A stretch of 13,941 nt of DNA from an uncultured Clostridium sp. (GCA_945937855.1 CAMEUC010000013.1:1-13941); one strand, 5' to 3'. Shown: positions 1 to 7,616, numbered from the stretch's first letter. Notes: generated from the sequence alone by a model not told the origin. Program-made: numbers and translations.

Positions 1-1244
1 CTATAATTAATAGATTTTTTACCAATACCATTTTCTTCTAAGTAATCTATCATTTTGGCAATAGAATCTTTTTTGTTATTAAATCCGTTAAGAACACCAG
101 AATTAATCATTTCTCCATCACCAGTATAGGCTTCTTTAGAAATATCTCCACCTTTTATTACTTGGACAATAGGAATATTAAATTTCTTAGCAAAATCGTA
201 ATCTCTTTGGTCGTGCGCAGGAACAGCCATAATAGCACCAGTTCCGTAGTTCATCATAACATAATCTGCAATATAAATGGGAACAATTTTGTTTGTAATA
301 GGATTAATAATATTTAAACCTTCAACTTTAACACCAGTTTTTTCTTTAGAAAGTTCAGTTCTTTCAAGTTCACTTTTTAAAGCAGCTTCTTCTTGGTATT
401 TTTTTAGCTCTGCCATATTTTTTATCCTATCAGCATATTTATCTATAATAGGATGTTCTGGCGAAAGTACCATAAAAGTTACTCCATATAAAGTATCTGG
501 TCTAGTTGTAAAAACTGTAATTGTATCATCAGCATTTTCAATTTTAAAATTAACATTAGCACCAATAGATTTACCAATCCAATTTCTTTGAATTTCTTTT
601 GTAGATTCAGGCCAATCTATTTCATTTAAACCATCTAATAATCTTTCGGCATATTTAGGAATATCAATAACCCATTGTTTTAAATTTTTTCTAACAACAG
701 GGTAACCGCCTCTTTCACTTTTTCCATCAATAATTTCATCATTAGAAAGTACTGTACCAAGCTCTTCACACCAATTAACAGGCATATCTACATATTTTGC
801 TAGACCATCTACAAATAATTGTTTAAAAATCCATTGAGTCCATTTATAATATTTAGGGTCAGAAGTAGAAACTTGTTTAGACCAATCATATGAAAAACCA
901 AGCATATTTAACTGCCTAGTAAAGTTTTCAATATTTCTATTAGTAAATCCATCAGGATGATTACCAGTTTTTATTGCATATTGCTCTGCAGGAAGTCCAA
1001 AAGAATCAAACCCCATAGGATGAAGAACATTGTAGCCTTGCATTCTTTTCATACGAGCAACAATATCTGTTGCGGTATAACCTTCAGGGTGACCAACGTG
1101 AAGACCTTGCCCAGAAGGATAAGGAAACATATCTAAAACATAATATTTAGGTTTACTAAAATCCCACACGTCAGTTTTAAAAGTTTCATTTTCAGCCCAA
1201 TAATCTTGCCATTTTTTTTCTATTTCTTTAAAATTATAATCCAT
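1..1244 (-). CDS. leuS: Leucyl-tRNA synthetase, N-terminal part (cut by window edge)
   Basis: This class I aminoacyl-tRNA synthetase charges tRNA-Leu in the cytoplasm. About 414 N-terminal residues are present; the rest lies left of position 1. The start is ATG at 1242-1244 with AGGTGA seven bases upstream. The protein begins MDYNFKEIEKKWQDYW. The HIGH-type ATP motif is HVGHPEGYTATD, preceded by DMFPYPSG, both typical of LeuRS. The family's NWCEELGTVLSNDE, GKSERGG and TTRPDTLYG stretches follow, then the CP1 editing domain with GTGAIMAVPAHDQRDYDFA. The KMSKS region is outside the window. A TATAAT-like -10 lies at 1274-1279 on the minus strand, but a good -35 is not clear. No T-box leader is visible, because a palindromic repeat begins only about 75 bp upstream of the start. 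Identification is very secure. Confidence 0.97.
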   Translation of the reverse strand, partial: MDYNFKEIEKKWQDYWAENETFKTDVWDFSKPKYYVLDMFPYPSGQGLHVGHPEGYTATDIVARMKRMQGYNVLHPMGFDSFGLPAEQYAIKTGNHPDGFTNRNIENFTRQLNMLGFSYDWSKQVSTSDPKYYKWTQWIFKQLFVDGLAKYVDMPVNWCEELGTVLSNDEIIDGKSERGGYPVVRKNLKQWVIDIPKYAERLLDGLNEIDWPESTKEIQRNWIGKSIGANVNFKIENADDTITVFTTRPDTLYGVTFMVLSPEHPIIDKYADRIKNMAELKKYQEEAALKSELERTELSKEKTGVKVEGLNIINPITNKIVPIYIADYVMMNYGTGAIMAVPAHDQRDYDFAKKFNIPIVQVIKGGDISKEAYTGDGEMINSGVLNGFNNKKDSIAKMIDYLEENGIGKKSINY

Positions 1245-1317
1245 AAAAAATTCACCTACCTAATAATGTTTATATTATATAACAAAAAAACAATAAAATA
1301 AAGGGAAATAGTGAAAT

Positions 1318-1559
1318 AAATTGTAATTTGTGCGAGAAAATTTATCGCAAAATAGCTTACGAAGCTTGACAGAAAAGCCCCTTTAACAAGGGGGCTGTCT
1401 GCGTAGCAGACTGGGGGTTCTTAGCTTGCAAAGAATAACTCTAAAAGAACCCTCCGTCAGTGCTTACGCACTGCCACCTCCCTTGATAAAGGAGGTTTCT
1501 TGTCCAGCCTTCGCAAGTCCTGCTTTTGCAATTAATTTTCTCACACAAATTACAATTTT
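1318..1559. repeat. Palindromic MITE-like element with terminal inverted repeats
   Basis: The left end (1318-1342) and right end (1534-1559) carry the same motif in opposite orientation: TTGTAATTTGTGCGAG on the left, TTGTAATTTGTGTGAG when the right end is reverse-complemented. Similarity between the two halves continues inward for about 50 nt. The interior holds four GC-rich hairpins: CCCCTT/AAGGGG, GTCTGC/GCAGAC, CAGTGC/GCACTG and a CCTCCCTT/AAGGAGG-type stem. No gene is credible inside. Size, symmetry and position between divergent genes fit a non-mobile MITE or a palindromic intergenic repeat. The 20-nt end motif occurs again, identical, at 13846-13865. No convincing target-site duplication was found. 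Confidence 0.8.
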
Positions 1560-1576
1560 ATCAAATAAACAATTAA

Positions 1577-1605
1577 TTGATAATTTTTTTATTTTGTGTT
1601 ATTCT
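1577..1605 (+). promoter_or_regulatory. Probable sigma-A promoter of the CPBP/SDR operon
   Basis: A -35 box TTGATA (1577-1582) and a -10 box TATTCT (1600-1605) are separated by 17 bp. They lie just outside the palindromic repeat and about 30 bp upstream of the protease start codon. The -10 differs from consensus, so confidence is moderate. Confidence 0.5.
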
Positions 1606-1634
1606 ATTTGTAATATTAAAGAAGGAGATTATGT

Positions 1635-2327
1635 ATGGAAAAGTATTTTGAAAAACACGAAACATTAATAACTATTTTATTAATAATTATTTATGTCGTA
1701 ACTAATTCATATTGTATGCAAAATTTTGGTGCAAACGATTATAGAACAGCAATTTGGAATTTTGTATTATCATTAGCTATAATTATTTTTATAGCAAAAA
1801 ATAAATTAGGAGCATATTATGGACTAACGAAATTCCCAAAGTTTAAAGATTTTTTGTTTTTTATTCCATTACTAATAATAATGTCAGTTAACTTGTGGAA
1901 TGGAATAAACATTAATAATTCTATGACAGAGATTATTTTTCATATACTTTCTATGATAGGTGTTGGTTTCTTAGAAGAAATAATTTTTAGAGGATTTTTA
2001 TTTAAAATGATGGAAAAAGATAATGTTAATAGAGCAATATTAGTTACTTCTTTAACTTTTGGAATAGGGCATATAGTAAATTTATTAAATGGTGCAGAGC
2101 TTATACCAACTTTAATTCAAATATGTAATGCAGTTGCTTTAGGTTATTTATTTGTTGTAATTTTTCAAAAAGGAAAGAGCTTATGGCCATGTATTATAGC
2201 ACATGCTACTATTAATTCTTTATCAATATTTAATATTGATAATAATTTTTCATTATATATAATACCAATATTTATAATAGCTATTTCTATTTCATATGCT
2301 TTATATATAAGAAAAGTAATAAGATAA
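1635..2327 (+). CDS. CPBP family intramembrane metalloprotease (CAAX/Abi type)
   Basis: This 230-aa, multi-pass membrane protein belongs to the CPBP (Abi, PF02517-type) glutamyl protease family, which acts within the cytoplasmic membrane. All three conserved motifs are present: EExxxR as EEIIFR (E114, E115, R119), FxxxH as FGIGH (F142-H146) and HxxxN as HATIN (H190, N194). The active site therefore looks intact. Hydrophobic segments cover roughly residues 10-30, 40-55, 70-87, 100-115, 160-178 and 205-223. The start is ATG 1635, preceded by GAAGGAG at 1621-1627; an out-of-frame ATG at 1631 is less well spaced. The SDR gene follows after 22 nt, so the two are probably co-transcribed. Firmicute members include bacteriocin-immunity and signal-processing proteins; the substrate here is unknown. 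Confidence 0.88.
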   Translation: MEKYFEKHETLITILLIIIYVVTNSYCMQNFGANDYRTAIWNFVLSLAIIIFIAKNKLGAYYGLTKFPKFKDFLFFIPLLIIMSVNLWNGININNSMTEIIFHILSMIGVGFLEEIIFRGFLFKMMEKDNVNRAILVTSLTFGIGHIVNLLNGAELIPTLIQICNAVALGYLFVVIFQKGKSLWPCIIAHATINSLSIFNIDNNFSLYIIPIFIIAISISYALYIRKVIR

Positions 2328-2349
2328 ATTACAAAAGGAGGAATTTTTT

Positions 2350-3099
2350 ATGAAGGCATTAATTACAGGAGCCTCATCTGGAATAGGAAGAGACATGGCA
2401 AAAGTACTAGGGGGAAAGGGACTTGACTTAGTAATCGTAGGAAGAAATAAAGAAAGATTAGAAGAAGTAAAATCACAAATAAATACAAATGTAGAGATAA
2501 TTACAATGGATTTAGCATCAGAAGAAAATTGCAAGGAATTATATAATCAAGCAAAAGATGTGGATATTTTAATAAATAATGCAGGCTTTGGAATATTTGG
2601 GAAATTTACTGAAACTAGTTTAGAAACAGAATTAGAAATGATAAAAACAAATATTATAGCAGTTCATACATTAACAAAGTTATATTTACAAGATATGGTA
2701 AAAAAAGATAAAGGATATATACTAAATGTAGCATCAATAGCGGGATTCTTGCCAGGACCACTTATGGCAACATATTATTCAACAAAAGCATATGTGTTAA
2801 GATTAACCCAAGGTTTGCAGGAGGAATTAAAAAAACAAAAATCAAATGTAAAAATAAGTGTACTATGCCCAGGACCAACAGCAACAGATTTTTTATCAAG
2901 AGCAGGAGTGAAATTCAAAACAAAATCAGCTTCAAGTGAGTATGTTGCAAAATATGGGATAGAAAAGATGCTAAAAGGTAAAAAAGTAATAATTCCAACA
3001 GTAAAAATAAAATCTGCACGAGTTCTATGTAAAATAGTACCAGATACAATTTTAGCAAAATTTGCATATAGTATTCAAAAGAAAAGAGATAAAAAATAA
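2350..3099 (+). CDS. Short-chain dehydrogenase/reductase (SDR), NAD(P)-dependent
   Basis: This 249-aa cytoplasmic oxidoreductase has a classical Rossmann SDR fold. It shows the dinucleotide-binding TGASSGIG motif (residues 6-13), NNAG (76-79), the catalytic serine in NVASIAG (S129) and the YxxxK pair in YYSTK (Y142, K146), followed by CPGPTATDF. GRN near residue 31 suggests NADP(H) preference, though this is inference. Length and motif order resemble the DltE/YqjQ-like branch that acts on diverse carbonyl substrates; the substrate cannot be told. The start ATG 2350 has AAAGGAGG upstream. It is the second gene after the CPBP protease and ends 13 nt before a bidirectional terminator. Confidence 0.9.
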   Translation: MKALITGASSGIGRDMAKVLGGKGLDLVIVGRNKERLEEVKSQINTNVEIITMDLASEENCKELYNQAKDVDILINNAGFGIFGKFTETSLETELEMIKTNIIAVHTLTKLYLQDMVKKDKGYILNVASIAGFLPGPLMATYYSTKAYVLRLTQGLQEELKKQKSNVKISVLCPGPTATDFLSRAGVKFKTKSASSEYVAKYGIEKMLKGKKVIIPTVKIKSARVLCKIVPDTILAKFAYSIQKKRDKK

Positions 3100-3112
3100 A
3101 TATTATTCTTTA

Positions 3113-3138
3113 TTAGGGTGCAATACTTTGCACCCTAA
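3113..3138. terminator. Bidirectional terminator between convergent operons
   Basis: There is a perfect 11-bp stem, TTAGGGTGCAA (3113-3123) with TTGCACCCTAA (3128-3138), and a TACT loop. It lies between the SDR stop (3099, plus) and the last gene of the secretion operon (stop 3144, minus). Flanks are AT-rich on both sides, with a T-rich run when read on the minus strand. Confidence 0.8.
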
Positions 3139-3143
3139 GTATA

Positions 3144-3428
3144 TTATTCTTTACTAAAAAAATAAATTTTTCTATTTTTTATAAATTTAAACATATATGA
3201 GAAAAAATAAAAAATATTTTCATTATTAAATCCAAATAAGCTAAATAAAAATAATGGAAAATAAAAAATTATAAAAATAGAAATACGTATATTAAAATTA
3301 AATGGTAAAATTTTAGAAATTTCAAAAATTAAAAATCCCCACAATATATTTATAAAAATAGTTGAATAATCAAAAAAGCCAAACAATTTATTTTTAAAAT
3401 TATAATTTGTTGGAAAAATAAAATGCAT
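3144..3428 (-). CDS. PrgI family (VirB3-like) conjugation membrane protein
   Basis: This 94-aa protein starts at ATG 3426-3428 with AAGGAGG seven bases upstream; a longer in-frame start at 3452 would place that ribosome site inside the gene. The N-terminus MHFIFPTNYNFKNKLFGFFD, followed by a hydrophobic hairpin (about residues 22-66), is typical of PrgI-type proteins. These occupy the VirB3 position in Gram-positive type IV secretion systems and normally precede or partner the VirB4 ATPase. Charged residues return at the C-terminus. It is the last gene of the minus-strand operon, 17 nt after TrbL. VirB4, normally next, is absent: the operon ends at the 3113-3138 terminator. Assignment rests on size, context and the N-terminal pattern. 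Confidence 0.72.
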   Translation of the reverse strand: MHFIFPTNYNFKNKLFGFFDYSTIFINILWGFLIFEISKILPFNFNIRISIFIIFYFPLFLFSLFGFNNENIFYFFSYMFKFIKNRKIYFFSKE

Positions 3429-3444
3429 ATATAAACCTCCTTTT

Positions 3445-4332
3445 TTATCCACCCATAATTAAATTTTTAATGGTTGTAAGTCCAAAATTTACATCAGTTG
3501 TAAGGCCTCCCATAAATTCTTTCAAAAAGGAATTAGCTTTTATCAATGAATAAATAGAACCAATATAAATTAATTGAGAAAAAATATCTTCTTGTTTATA
3601 TTCTAAAGAAAAAGTTATCACTAAAATTAAAGCTACTAATATCTGTAAAAACAAAAGAGATAAAAATATTTTACACCAAGCTTTAAAAATCCAGTTAAAT
3701 TTATCAATGGAAAGGGAAAGAATTGCAAAAGGACAGATTAGCATAAAAACTTGAATCATAACATATCTAAGAGAATATGAAATAGCTAAATTTACAAATC
3801 CTATAGAGATAAATGCTTTTATAAGTCCATTAAAGGTGAACAAGTTAAAACTAGAATCATTATAAATGGTTGAATTCAAATTTTGAATTAATGTACTAAA
3901 ACAAATTTCTGTATTAAATAAATTTTCACCTACATTTCTAATTAAAGAAGAAATATATGAATTCATATATATAGCACAATAACAAATCAATCGGCAAGAA
4001 TTTATTGCAACAATACAGAGAAATATTTTAAAAAGAAAACTAGAGGGTTTTTGAACTTGAGAAAAAGTTAAATGAGATAATAATAAAGAAAAACCGTAAT
4101 AAAGCAAAAATCCATATATTAAACTATTGCAAATATAGATAATTCCTGAATCAGAACTTGCTCCTAAAATTTTACCAACATTAGAATTTTCGAAAATATT
4201 TGTATTTATAAAAAGTAAGTCATCTAATACCATATAAATTTTATTATTGATTGACGAAATTAAACTAGAAAAAATGCTATTTATTGATTCTAGTAAAGAT
4301 GAAACTATATTTATTTCTATAATAATCACCAC
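3445..4332 (-). CDS. TrbL/VirB6-like conjugation channel protein
   Basis: This polytopic membrane protein of up to 295 aa occupies the VirB6/TrbL slot. An N-terminal amphipathic stretch is rich in Ser and Ile. Hydrophobic segments follow near residues 65-90, 100-125, 170-200, 210-245 and 255-265. The C-terminal half contains RYVMIQVFMLICPFAILSLS, and the protein ends in FMGGLTTDVNFGLTTIKNLI, a pattern I associate with clostridial TrbL-type proteins. In type IV systems this protein forms the inner-membrane channel. The start is uncertain. GTG codons at 4332 and 4329 lie within a strong ribosome site (AAGGTGGTGAT) that overlaps the upstream stop codon. The codons at the best spacing are ATT 4323 and ATA 4320. 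Confidence 0.75.
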   Translation of the reverse strand: MVIIIEINIVSSLLESINSIFSSLISSINNKIYMVLDDLLFINTNIFENSNVGKILGASSDSGIIYICNSLIYGFLLYYGFSLLLSHLTFSQVQKPSSFLFKIFLCIVAINSCRLICYCAIYMNSYISSLIRNVGENLFNTEICFSTLIQNLNSTIYNDSSFNLFTFNGLIKAFISIGFVNLAISYSLRYVMIQVFMLICPFAILSLSIDKFNWIFKAWCKIFLSLLFLQILVALILVITFSLEYKQEDIFSQLIYIGSIYSLIKANSFLKEFMGGLTTDVNFGLTTIKNLIMGG

Positions 4333-4333
4333 C

Positions 4334-4663
4334 TTAACTTAATAACAAATTTATTGTAGACAGTATTAAATCTATAGAGATTAAAAAAGCATAAGAAAAT
4401 AAACTTCCTCGAATTATTTTTTTACCCATACGAAGTCGTTCTTCATCTCCAAAACTAAATTTTTTCATAAAAACACCAGTACCAACAGCAACAGCTGCTG
4501 CTGGAGTAGAAATTTTTATAAGCCAATTTTCTATTGATTGAAAAGCATCTGTTAATGTAACTATGAGTTTAGGATAAGCAGCAAAAGAATTGGGAGAAAA
4601 TATAAATAAAAGAATAAAAGTAAAAATAAAAGTAAAATAAGTATAAAAATATAATTTTTTCAT
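4334..4663 (-). CDS. VirB2/Maff2-like pilin-type conjugation protein
   Basis: This 109-aa small secreted/membrane protein has a signal peptide at residues 1-28, with a likely cleavage after SFA before AYP. Two hydrophobic segments follow, near 48-66 and 86-107. Between them is a short charged loop, KKFSFGDEERLRMGKKIIRG, characteristic of the small VirB2-like (Maff2) subunits of Gram-positive conjugation modules. Such proteins are the presumed pilin or channel-lining subunit. The start ATG 4663 has AGAAGG upstream. It lies 17 nt after the VirD4 gene and its stop overlaps the ribosome site of the TrbL gene, so translation of the two is probably coupled. Confidence 0.75.
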   Translation of the reverse strand: MKKLYFYTYFTFIFTFILLFIFSPNSFAAYPKLIVTLTDAFQSIENWLIKISTPAAAVAVGTGVFMKKFSFGDEERLRMGKKIIRGSLFSYAFLISIDLILSTINLLLS

Positions 4664-4680
4664 AATGAAACCTTCTTTCT

Positions 4681-6405
4681 TTATAAATTTTTATTTTTTT
4701 TATCTAAAAAATATGGAAATGTTTTTATTTTTGTTGGAGGGAAAATTTTATTACCATTAGATAAAAATGCTAGACATGAAAATGTTTCTAATTTTTGAGT
4801 AAAAAAGTTTGTATCATAAACAAAATCAAAGCTTACAGAGTCATTGAGACTTTCGGAAATGTTGGAATTTTTTGACAGCAAAGAACCAGTAAAGTAATTG
4901 TAATTAGTTTCTTTTGCGTTTTCAGAAATGGATTTTGAAACTCTATGTTTTTCCTCTTTCCCAATTTGTTTTTGCGCATCTTCTATAGTAAGATTGTCAT
5001 CTGTTCTAAACCAAAGCTTATTTATAAGATTTTGGGTAATAACTTTTACTGAAGAAGAATCTTTTAAAGTATTTAATAAAGAAGAATAGCTTTGAGTTGC
5101 AACAATATTAATACATTTTGCTTCTCTACTTTGTGCAAAAAAATTACTATCAGTTAAAGTAACATATTCATGATATTCATCACATATAAATGCAGTTGTT
5201 TTTATTTCTTTATTTTTGGAAAGTCTAATTAAAACTTCAGATTGAAAATCTAATTTTAAATATGCAGCAATGATCTTAGAAAGATTTTCGTATTCAGAAA
5301 TATTCATATTTAATACAACAATTTTTCCTTCTTGTATAACTTGTTCAAAACCTAAAAAATTCAAATCTTTTTCTTCAGGAGAAAAGGTATTTAATATATC
5401 GTAATTAGAAATGAAAGTACTTGTTATTCGAGTAATTTCAGATTTTAAAATAGATAAAACTCTAGAATCTAATTTTGTAAATTCTTCTTCAAAAAATACA
5501 AGAGCAGAATGTAAATCGTAAACTTGATTCTTAGATAATTTTCCAGAACGAAATAATTGTTGTAATAATTGTAGTTTTTGAAGATAATAATTTTGGACTG
5601 TTATAAGTTTATGTATTTCCTTAAAAGTTACATAACCATTATTATAGAGCCTACATAGTTTAATAGCTTCTGCCAATACTTTCTCACATTCATCTAGCCA
5701 ATAGCTTTCAGAATTATTGGGAGAGAAGAGAAGTAAAATTGTTTTTAACCTATGTGCTAAAACCTGTGGAGATAAATTAGGCTTATGAAGAGGGTTATAC
5801 TTGTATTTCCCATTTAATTCTATAATTATTAAATCATCTTGCCTATGTGCCATATTTGCATAGGTTACAACCTGTTTATAGAAATTTCCTTTTACATCTA
5901 AAATTAGCATGCCTATTTTTTTAAAAATATTATCAGATGAGAAATTAATTAATTGCTTACAAAAAGGGTACATTGCAGAGCTTGTTTTACCACTACCAAT
6001 TGTTCCAGTAATTAAAATATTTTGGTACAGACCTTTTTCTTTTATATAAATAGGGGTATTATCATTAAAACTTTTTCCAACAAGTAAACAAAGCTCAGAA
6101 GTGTTTGGCTTTTTTACTCTTTTTATTTTTCTTATTCTTTTGAATAATTTTATAGGGAAAAAAATTGTAAATAATGAATTGAAAATAAATATCAAATTAG
6201 ATATAAGAGAAATTTTAAAAAATATTTTAATATAAAACCAAGCAATTGGAATTTTTTTGCAAATGTCAAAAGGATGAACTGCATATGGAAAAATTAAACT
6301 TTCAGATAAAAAAATTGGTTCAAAAAATTTAATAATAATAAAATAAAATATACAGCTAAAAAAGATTATAAATATAAGCTTGAAAATAAAAAATATGAAT
6401 TTCAA
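4681..6405 (-). CDS. VirD4/TraG-type coupling ATPase
   Basis: This 574-aa membrane-anchored hexameric ATPase is of the type that brings DNA or protein substrates to a type IV secretion channel. Two N-terminal membrane segments (about 3-27 and 61-83) precede a basic stretch. Walker A is GTIGSGKT (134-141) and Walker B is MLILD (166-170). A helical all-alpha insertion spans roughly 210-340. The C-terminal RecA part has FICDEYHEYVT (407-416) and SREAKCINIVATQSYSSL, as in TraG/VirD4 proteins. The start is TTG 6403-6405, with AAGGAGG at 6412-6418 and a 6-nt spacer. It is the first large gene of the operon. No relaxase or VirB4 is found nearby, so its partner set is incomplete here. Confidence 0.9.
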   Translation of the reverse strand: MKFIFFIFKLIFIIFFSCIFYFIIIKFFEPIFLSESLIFPYAVHPFDICKKIPIAWFYIKIFFKISLISNLIFIFNSLFTIFFPIKLFKRIRKIKRVKKPNTSELCLLVGKSFNDNTPIYIKEKGLYQNILITGTIGSGKTSSAMYPFCKQLINFSSDNIFKKIGMLILDVKGNFYKQVVTYANMAHRQDDLIIIELNGKYKYNPLHKPNLSPQVLAHRLKTILLLFSPNNSESYWLDECEKVLAEAIKLCRLYNNGYVTFKEIHKLITVQNYYLQKLQLLQQLFRSGKLSKNQVYDLHSALVFFEEEFTKLDSRVLSILKSEITRITSTFISNYDILNTFSPEEKDLNFLGFEQVIQEGKIVVLNMNISEYENLSKIIAAYLKLDFQSEVLIRLSKNKEIKTTAFICDEYHEYVTLTDSNFFAQSREAKCINIVATQSYSSLLNTLKDSSSVKVITQNLINKLWFRTDDNLTIEDAQKQIGKEEKHRVSKSISENAKETNYNYFTGSLLSKNSNISESLNDSVSFDFVYDTNFFTQKLETFSCLAFLSNGNKIFPPTKIKTFPYFLDKKNKNL

Positions 6406-6425
6406 AATAAGCCTCCTTGTGGAAT

Positions 6426-6569
6426 TTAAAACGATTGTTTTTTGAATTTTAGTTTAGAACCTTGTAGATTATGACAAACTTTCATTTCGAAAAAAGAATA
6501 AATTGAGTAAAAAAAGAAAAAAATATTAATAGCAAAAAACACAAAAAACATATGAACTATAGCAAATAT
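6426..6569 (-). CDS. Possible small membrane peptide with non-standard start
   Basis: An open frame of 47 codons ends 20 nt before the VirD4 start. The peptide has one strongly hydrophobic helix (FVFFAINIFFFFYSIYSFF) and a basic C-terminus (KLKFKKQSF), as expected of a small membrane subunit. A strong ribosome site (AAGGCGGTGA, centred near 6578) lies just downstream of a good promoter. The codon at ideal spacing is ATA (6567-6569), not ATG; the first in-frame ATG (6549-6551) is 22 nt away and would give 41 aa. Either ATA is used, the start codon has been lost, or the peptide is not made. I recognise no family. Confidence 0.4.
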   Translation of the reverse strand: MFAIVHMFFVFFAINIFFFFYSIYSFFEMKVCHNLQGSKLKFKKQSF

Positions 6570-6596
6570 AAAATCACCGCCTTTCCAATTTTTACC

Positions 6597-6625
6597 ATAA
6601 TACTACAATATTTTAAATTTGTCTA
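6597..6625 (-). promoter_or_regulatory. Promoter of the type IV secretion operon
   Basis: Read on the minus strand, TAGACA (6625-6620) and TATTAT (6602-6597) are 17 bp apart. A ribosome site follows about 16 nt downstream of the -10. This is the only good promoter upstream of the VirD4 gene, so it likely drives the whole 3144-6569 operon. Confidence 0.6.
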
Positions 6626-6673
6626 TACTTTTTAAAAAAATTGTGTTAAAATTAATTCCAGTTCGAAAAAATA

Positions 6674-6787
6674 AATAATAATTTAGAGGTGGAATGTGTG
6701 CGGTGTGAGATGGGCATTTATGGCGGGTCTTCGTAGGCTTTACTTTATTTTCCCACTTCTCACCTCACACTTCTACAAATTATTATT
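6674..6787. repeat. Imperfect palindromic repeat upstream of the DUF1858 gene
   Basis: The two ends are perfect inverted repeats: AATAATAATTT (6674-6684) and AAATTATTATT (6777-6787). The similarity runs inward over about 40 nt per arm. The left arm contains GTGTGAGATGGG; the right arm, reverse-complemented, contains GTGTGAGGTGAGAAGTGGG. The G/C-skewed arms contrast with the AT-rich surroundings. It differs in sequence from the 1318-1559 element, so it is a second family of palindromic repeat. An open frame crossing it into the next gene is an artefact. It would fold as a long hairpin in the leader of any transcript from further upstream. Confidence 0.65.
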
Positions 6788-6833
6788 GACTGAACTAAAG
6801 AATTTCATATATTTTATATTTGGAGGGATAAAA

Positions 6834-7016
6834 ATGATAGAAAAAACTACAAAAATAGGAGAATTACTAAAAGAAGCACCAGAAAAAGCAAGCATTTTAT
6901 TAGAAGCAGGTATGCACTGTTTGGGATGTCCAGCCTCTCAAGAAGAAACATTAGAAGAAGCTTGTGATGTGCATGGCATAGATGTAGAAGAAATTTTAGA
7001 AAAATTAAACGACTAA
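6834..7016 (+). CDS. DUF1858 domain protein (hybrid-cluster-associated redox disulfide type)
   Basis: This 60-aa cytoplasmic protein starts at ATG 6834 with GGAGGG at 6822-6827; the longer frame from 6696 runs through a repeat and is rejected. The sequence TTKIGELLKEAPEKASILLEAG, then MHCLGCPASQEETLEEAC with the paired cysteines CLGC, then HGIDVEEILEKLN, matches the DUF1858 / prismane-associated family. Members are thought to carry a redox-active disulfide and are often near hybrid-cluster proteins or thiol enzymes. No such partner is adjacent here. The gene stands alone between the palindromic repeat and the tRNA operon. Confidence 0.88.
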   Translation: MIEKTTKIGELLKEAPEKASILLEAGMHCLGCPASQEETLEEACDVHGIDVEEILEKLND

Positions 7017-7039
7017 ATAAAAAAAATATTGAAAAACTG

Positions 7040-7068
7040 TTGACAAGTTAAAAAAAATGTAGTAATAT
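7040..7068 (+). promoter_or_regulatory. Consensus sigma-A promoter of the tRNA operon
   Basis: TTGACA (7040-7045), a 17-bp spacer and TAATAT (7063-7068) stand 52 nt upstream of tRNA-Lys. Two small hairpins lie in the transcribed leader: AAGCAGCTGC pairing with GCAGTTGCTT (7074-7099), and ATAATTC with GAATTAT just before the tRNA. Confidence 0.85.
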
Positions 7069-7120
7069 AGATAAGCAGCTGCAATAAAGCAGTTGCTTCT
7101 ATAATTCAAAATAGAATTAT

Positions 7121-7196
7121 GGGCCATTAGCTCAGGTGGTAGAGCACTTGACTTTTAATCAAGTTGTCCCGCGTTCGAGTCGCGGATGGCTCACCA
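7121..7196 (+). tRNA. tRNA-Lys (anticodon TTT)
   Basis: This is a 76-nt cloverleaf with encoded CCA. The acceptor arm GGGCCAT pairs with ATGGCTC. The anticodon stem CTTGA/TCAAG encloses loop CTTTTAA, giving anticodon TTT. The T arm CCGCG/CGCGG encloses TTCGAGT. It is the first gene of the three-tRNA operon. Confidence 0.97.
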
Positions 7197-7227
7197 AATA
7201 AATACTAATTTTATATTAGTATTTATT
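7197..7227 (+). other. Perfect hairpin in the Lys-Glu tRNA spacer
   Basis: AATAAATACTAAT (7197-7209) and ATTAGTATTTATT (7215-7227) form a perfect 13-bp stem with a 5-nt loop, filling the spacer between the CCA of tRNA-Lys and tRNA-Glu. No U-tract follows, so a processing signal is more likely than a terminator. Confidence 0.6.
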
Positions 7228-7233
7228 ATTTAA

Positions 7234-7308
7234 GGCCCCTTGGTCAAGCGGTTAAGACATCGCCCTTTCACGGCGGAGACATGGGTTCGATTCCCGTAGG
7301 GGTCACCA
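7234..7308 (+). tRNA. tRNA-Glu (anticodon TTC)
   Basis: This is a 75-nt cloverleaf with encoded CCA. The acceptor arm GGCCCCT pairs with AGGGGTC. The anticodon loop CTTTCAC gives TTC. The T arm GGGTTCGATTCCC is intact. It is the second gene of the operon, two nucleotides before tRNA-Thr. Confidence 0.97.
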
Positions 7309-7310
7309 AT

Positions 7311-7616
<306 letters not shown>

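Noticed and set aside
277..591. Plus-strand open frame inside leuS
   Set aside because: It lies antisense to the well-supported leuS coding frame and has no ribosome site or family pattern.
1245..1317. T-box leader for leuS
   Set aside because: Only about 75 bp separate the start codon from the repeat, with no specifier loop, T-box sequence or terminator.
1426..1668. Plus-strand open frame of 80 codons across the palindromic repeat
   Set aside because: It is made of repeat sequence and overlaps the real start region of the CPBP gene.
6696..6833. N-terminal extension of the DUF1858 protein
   Set aside because: It translates the palindromic repeat; a proper ribosome site and ATG lie at 6822-6836.
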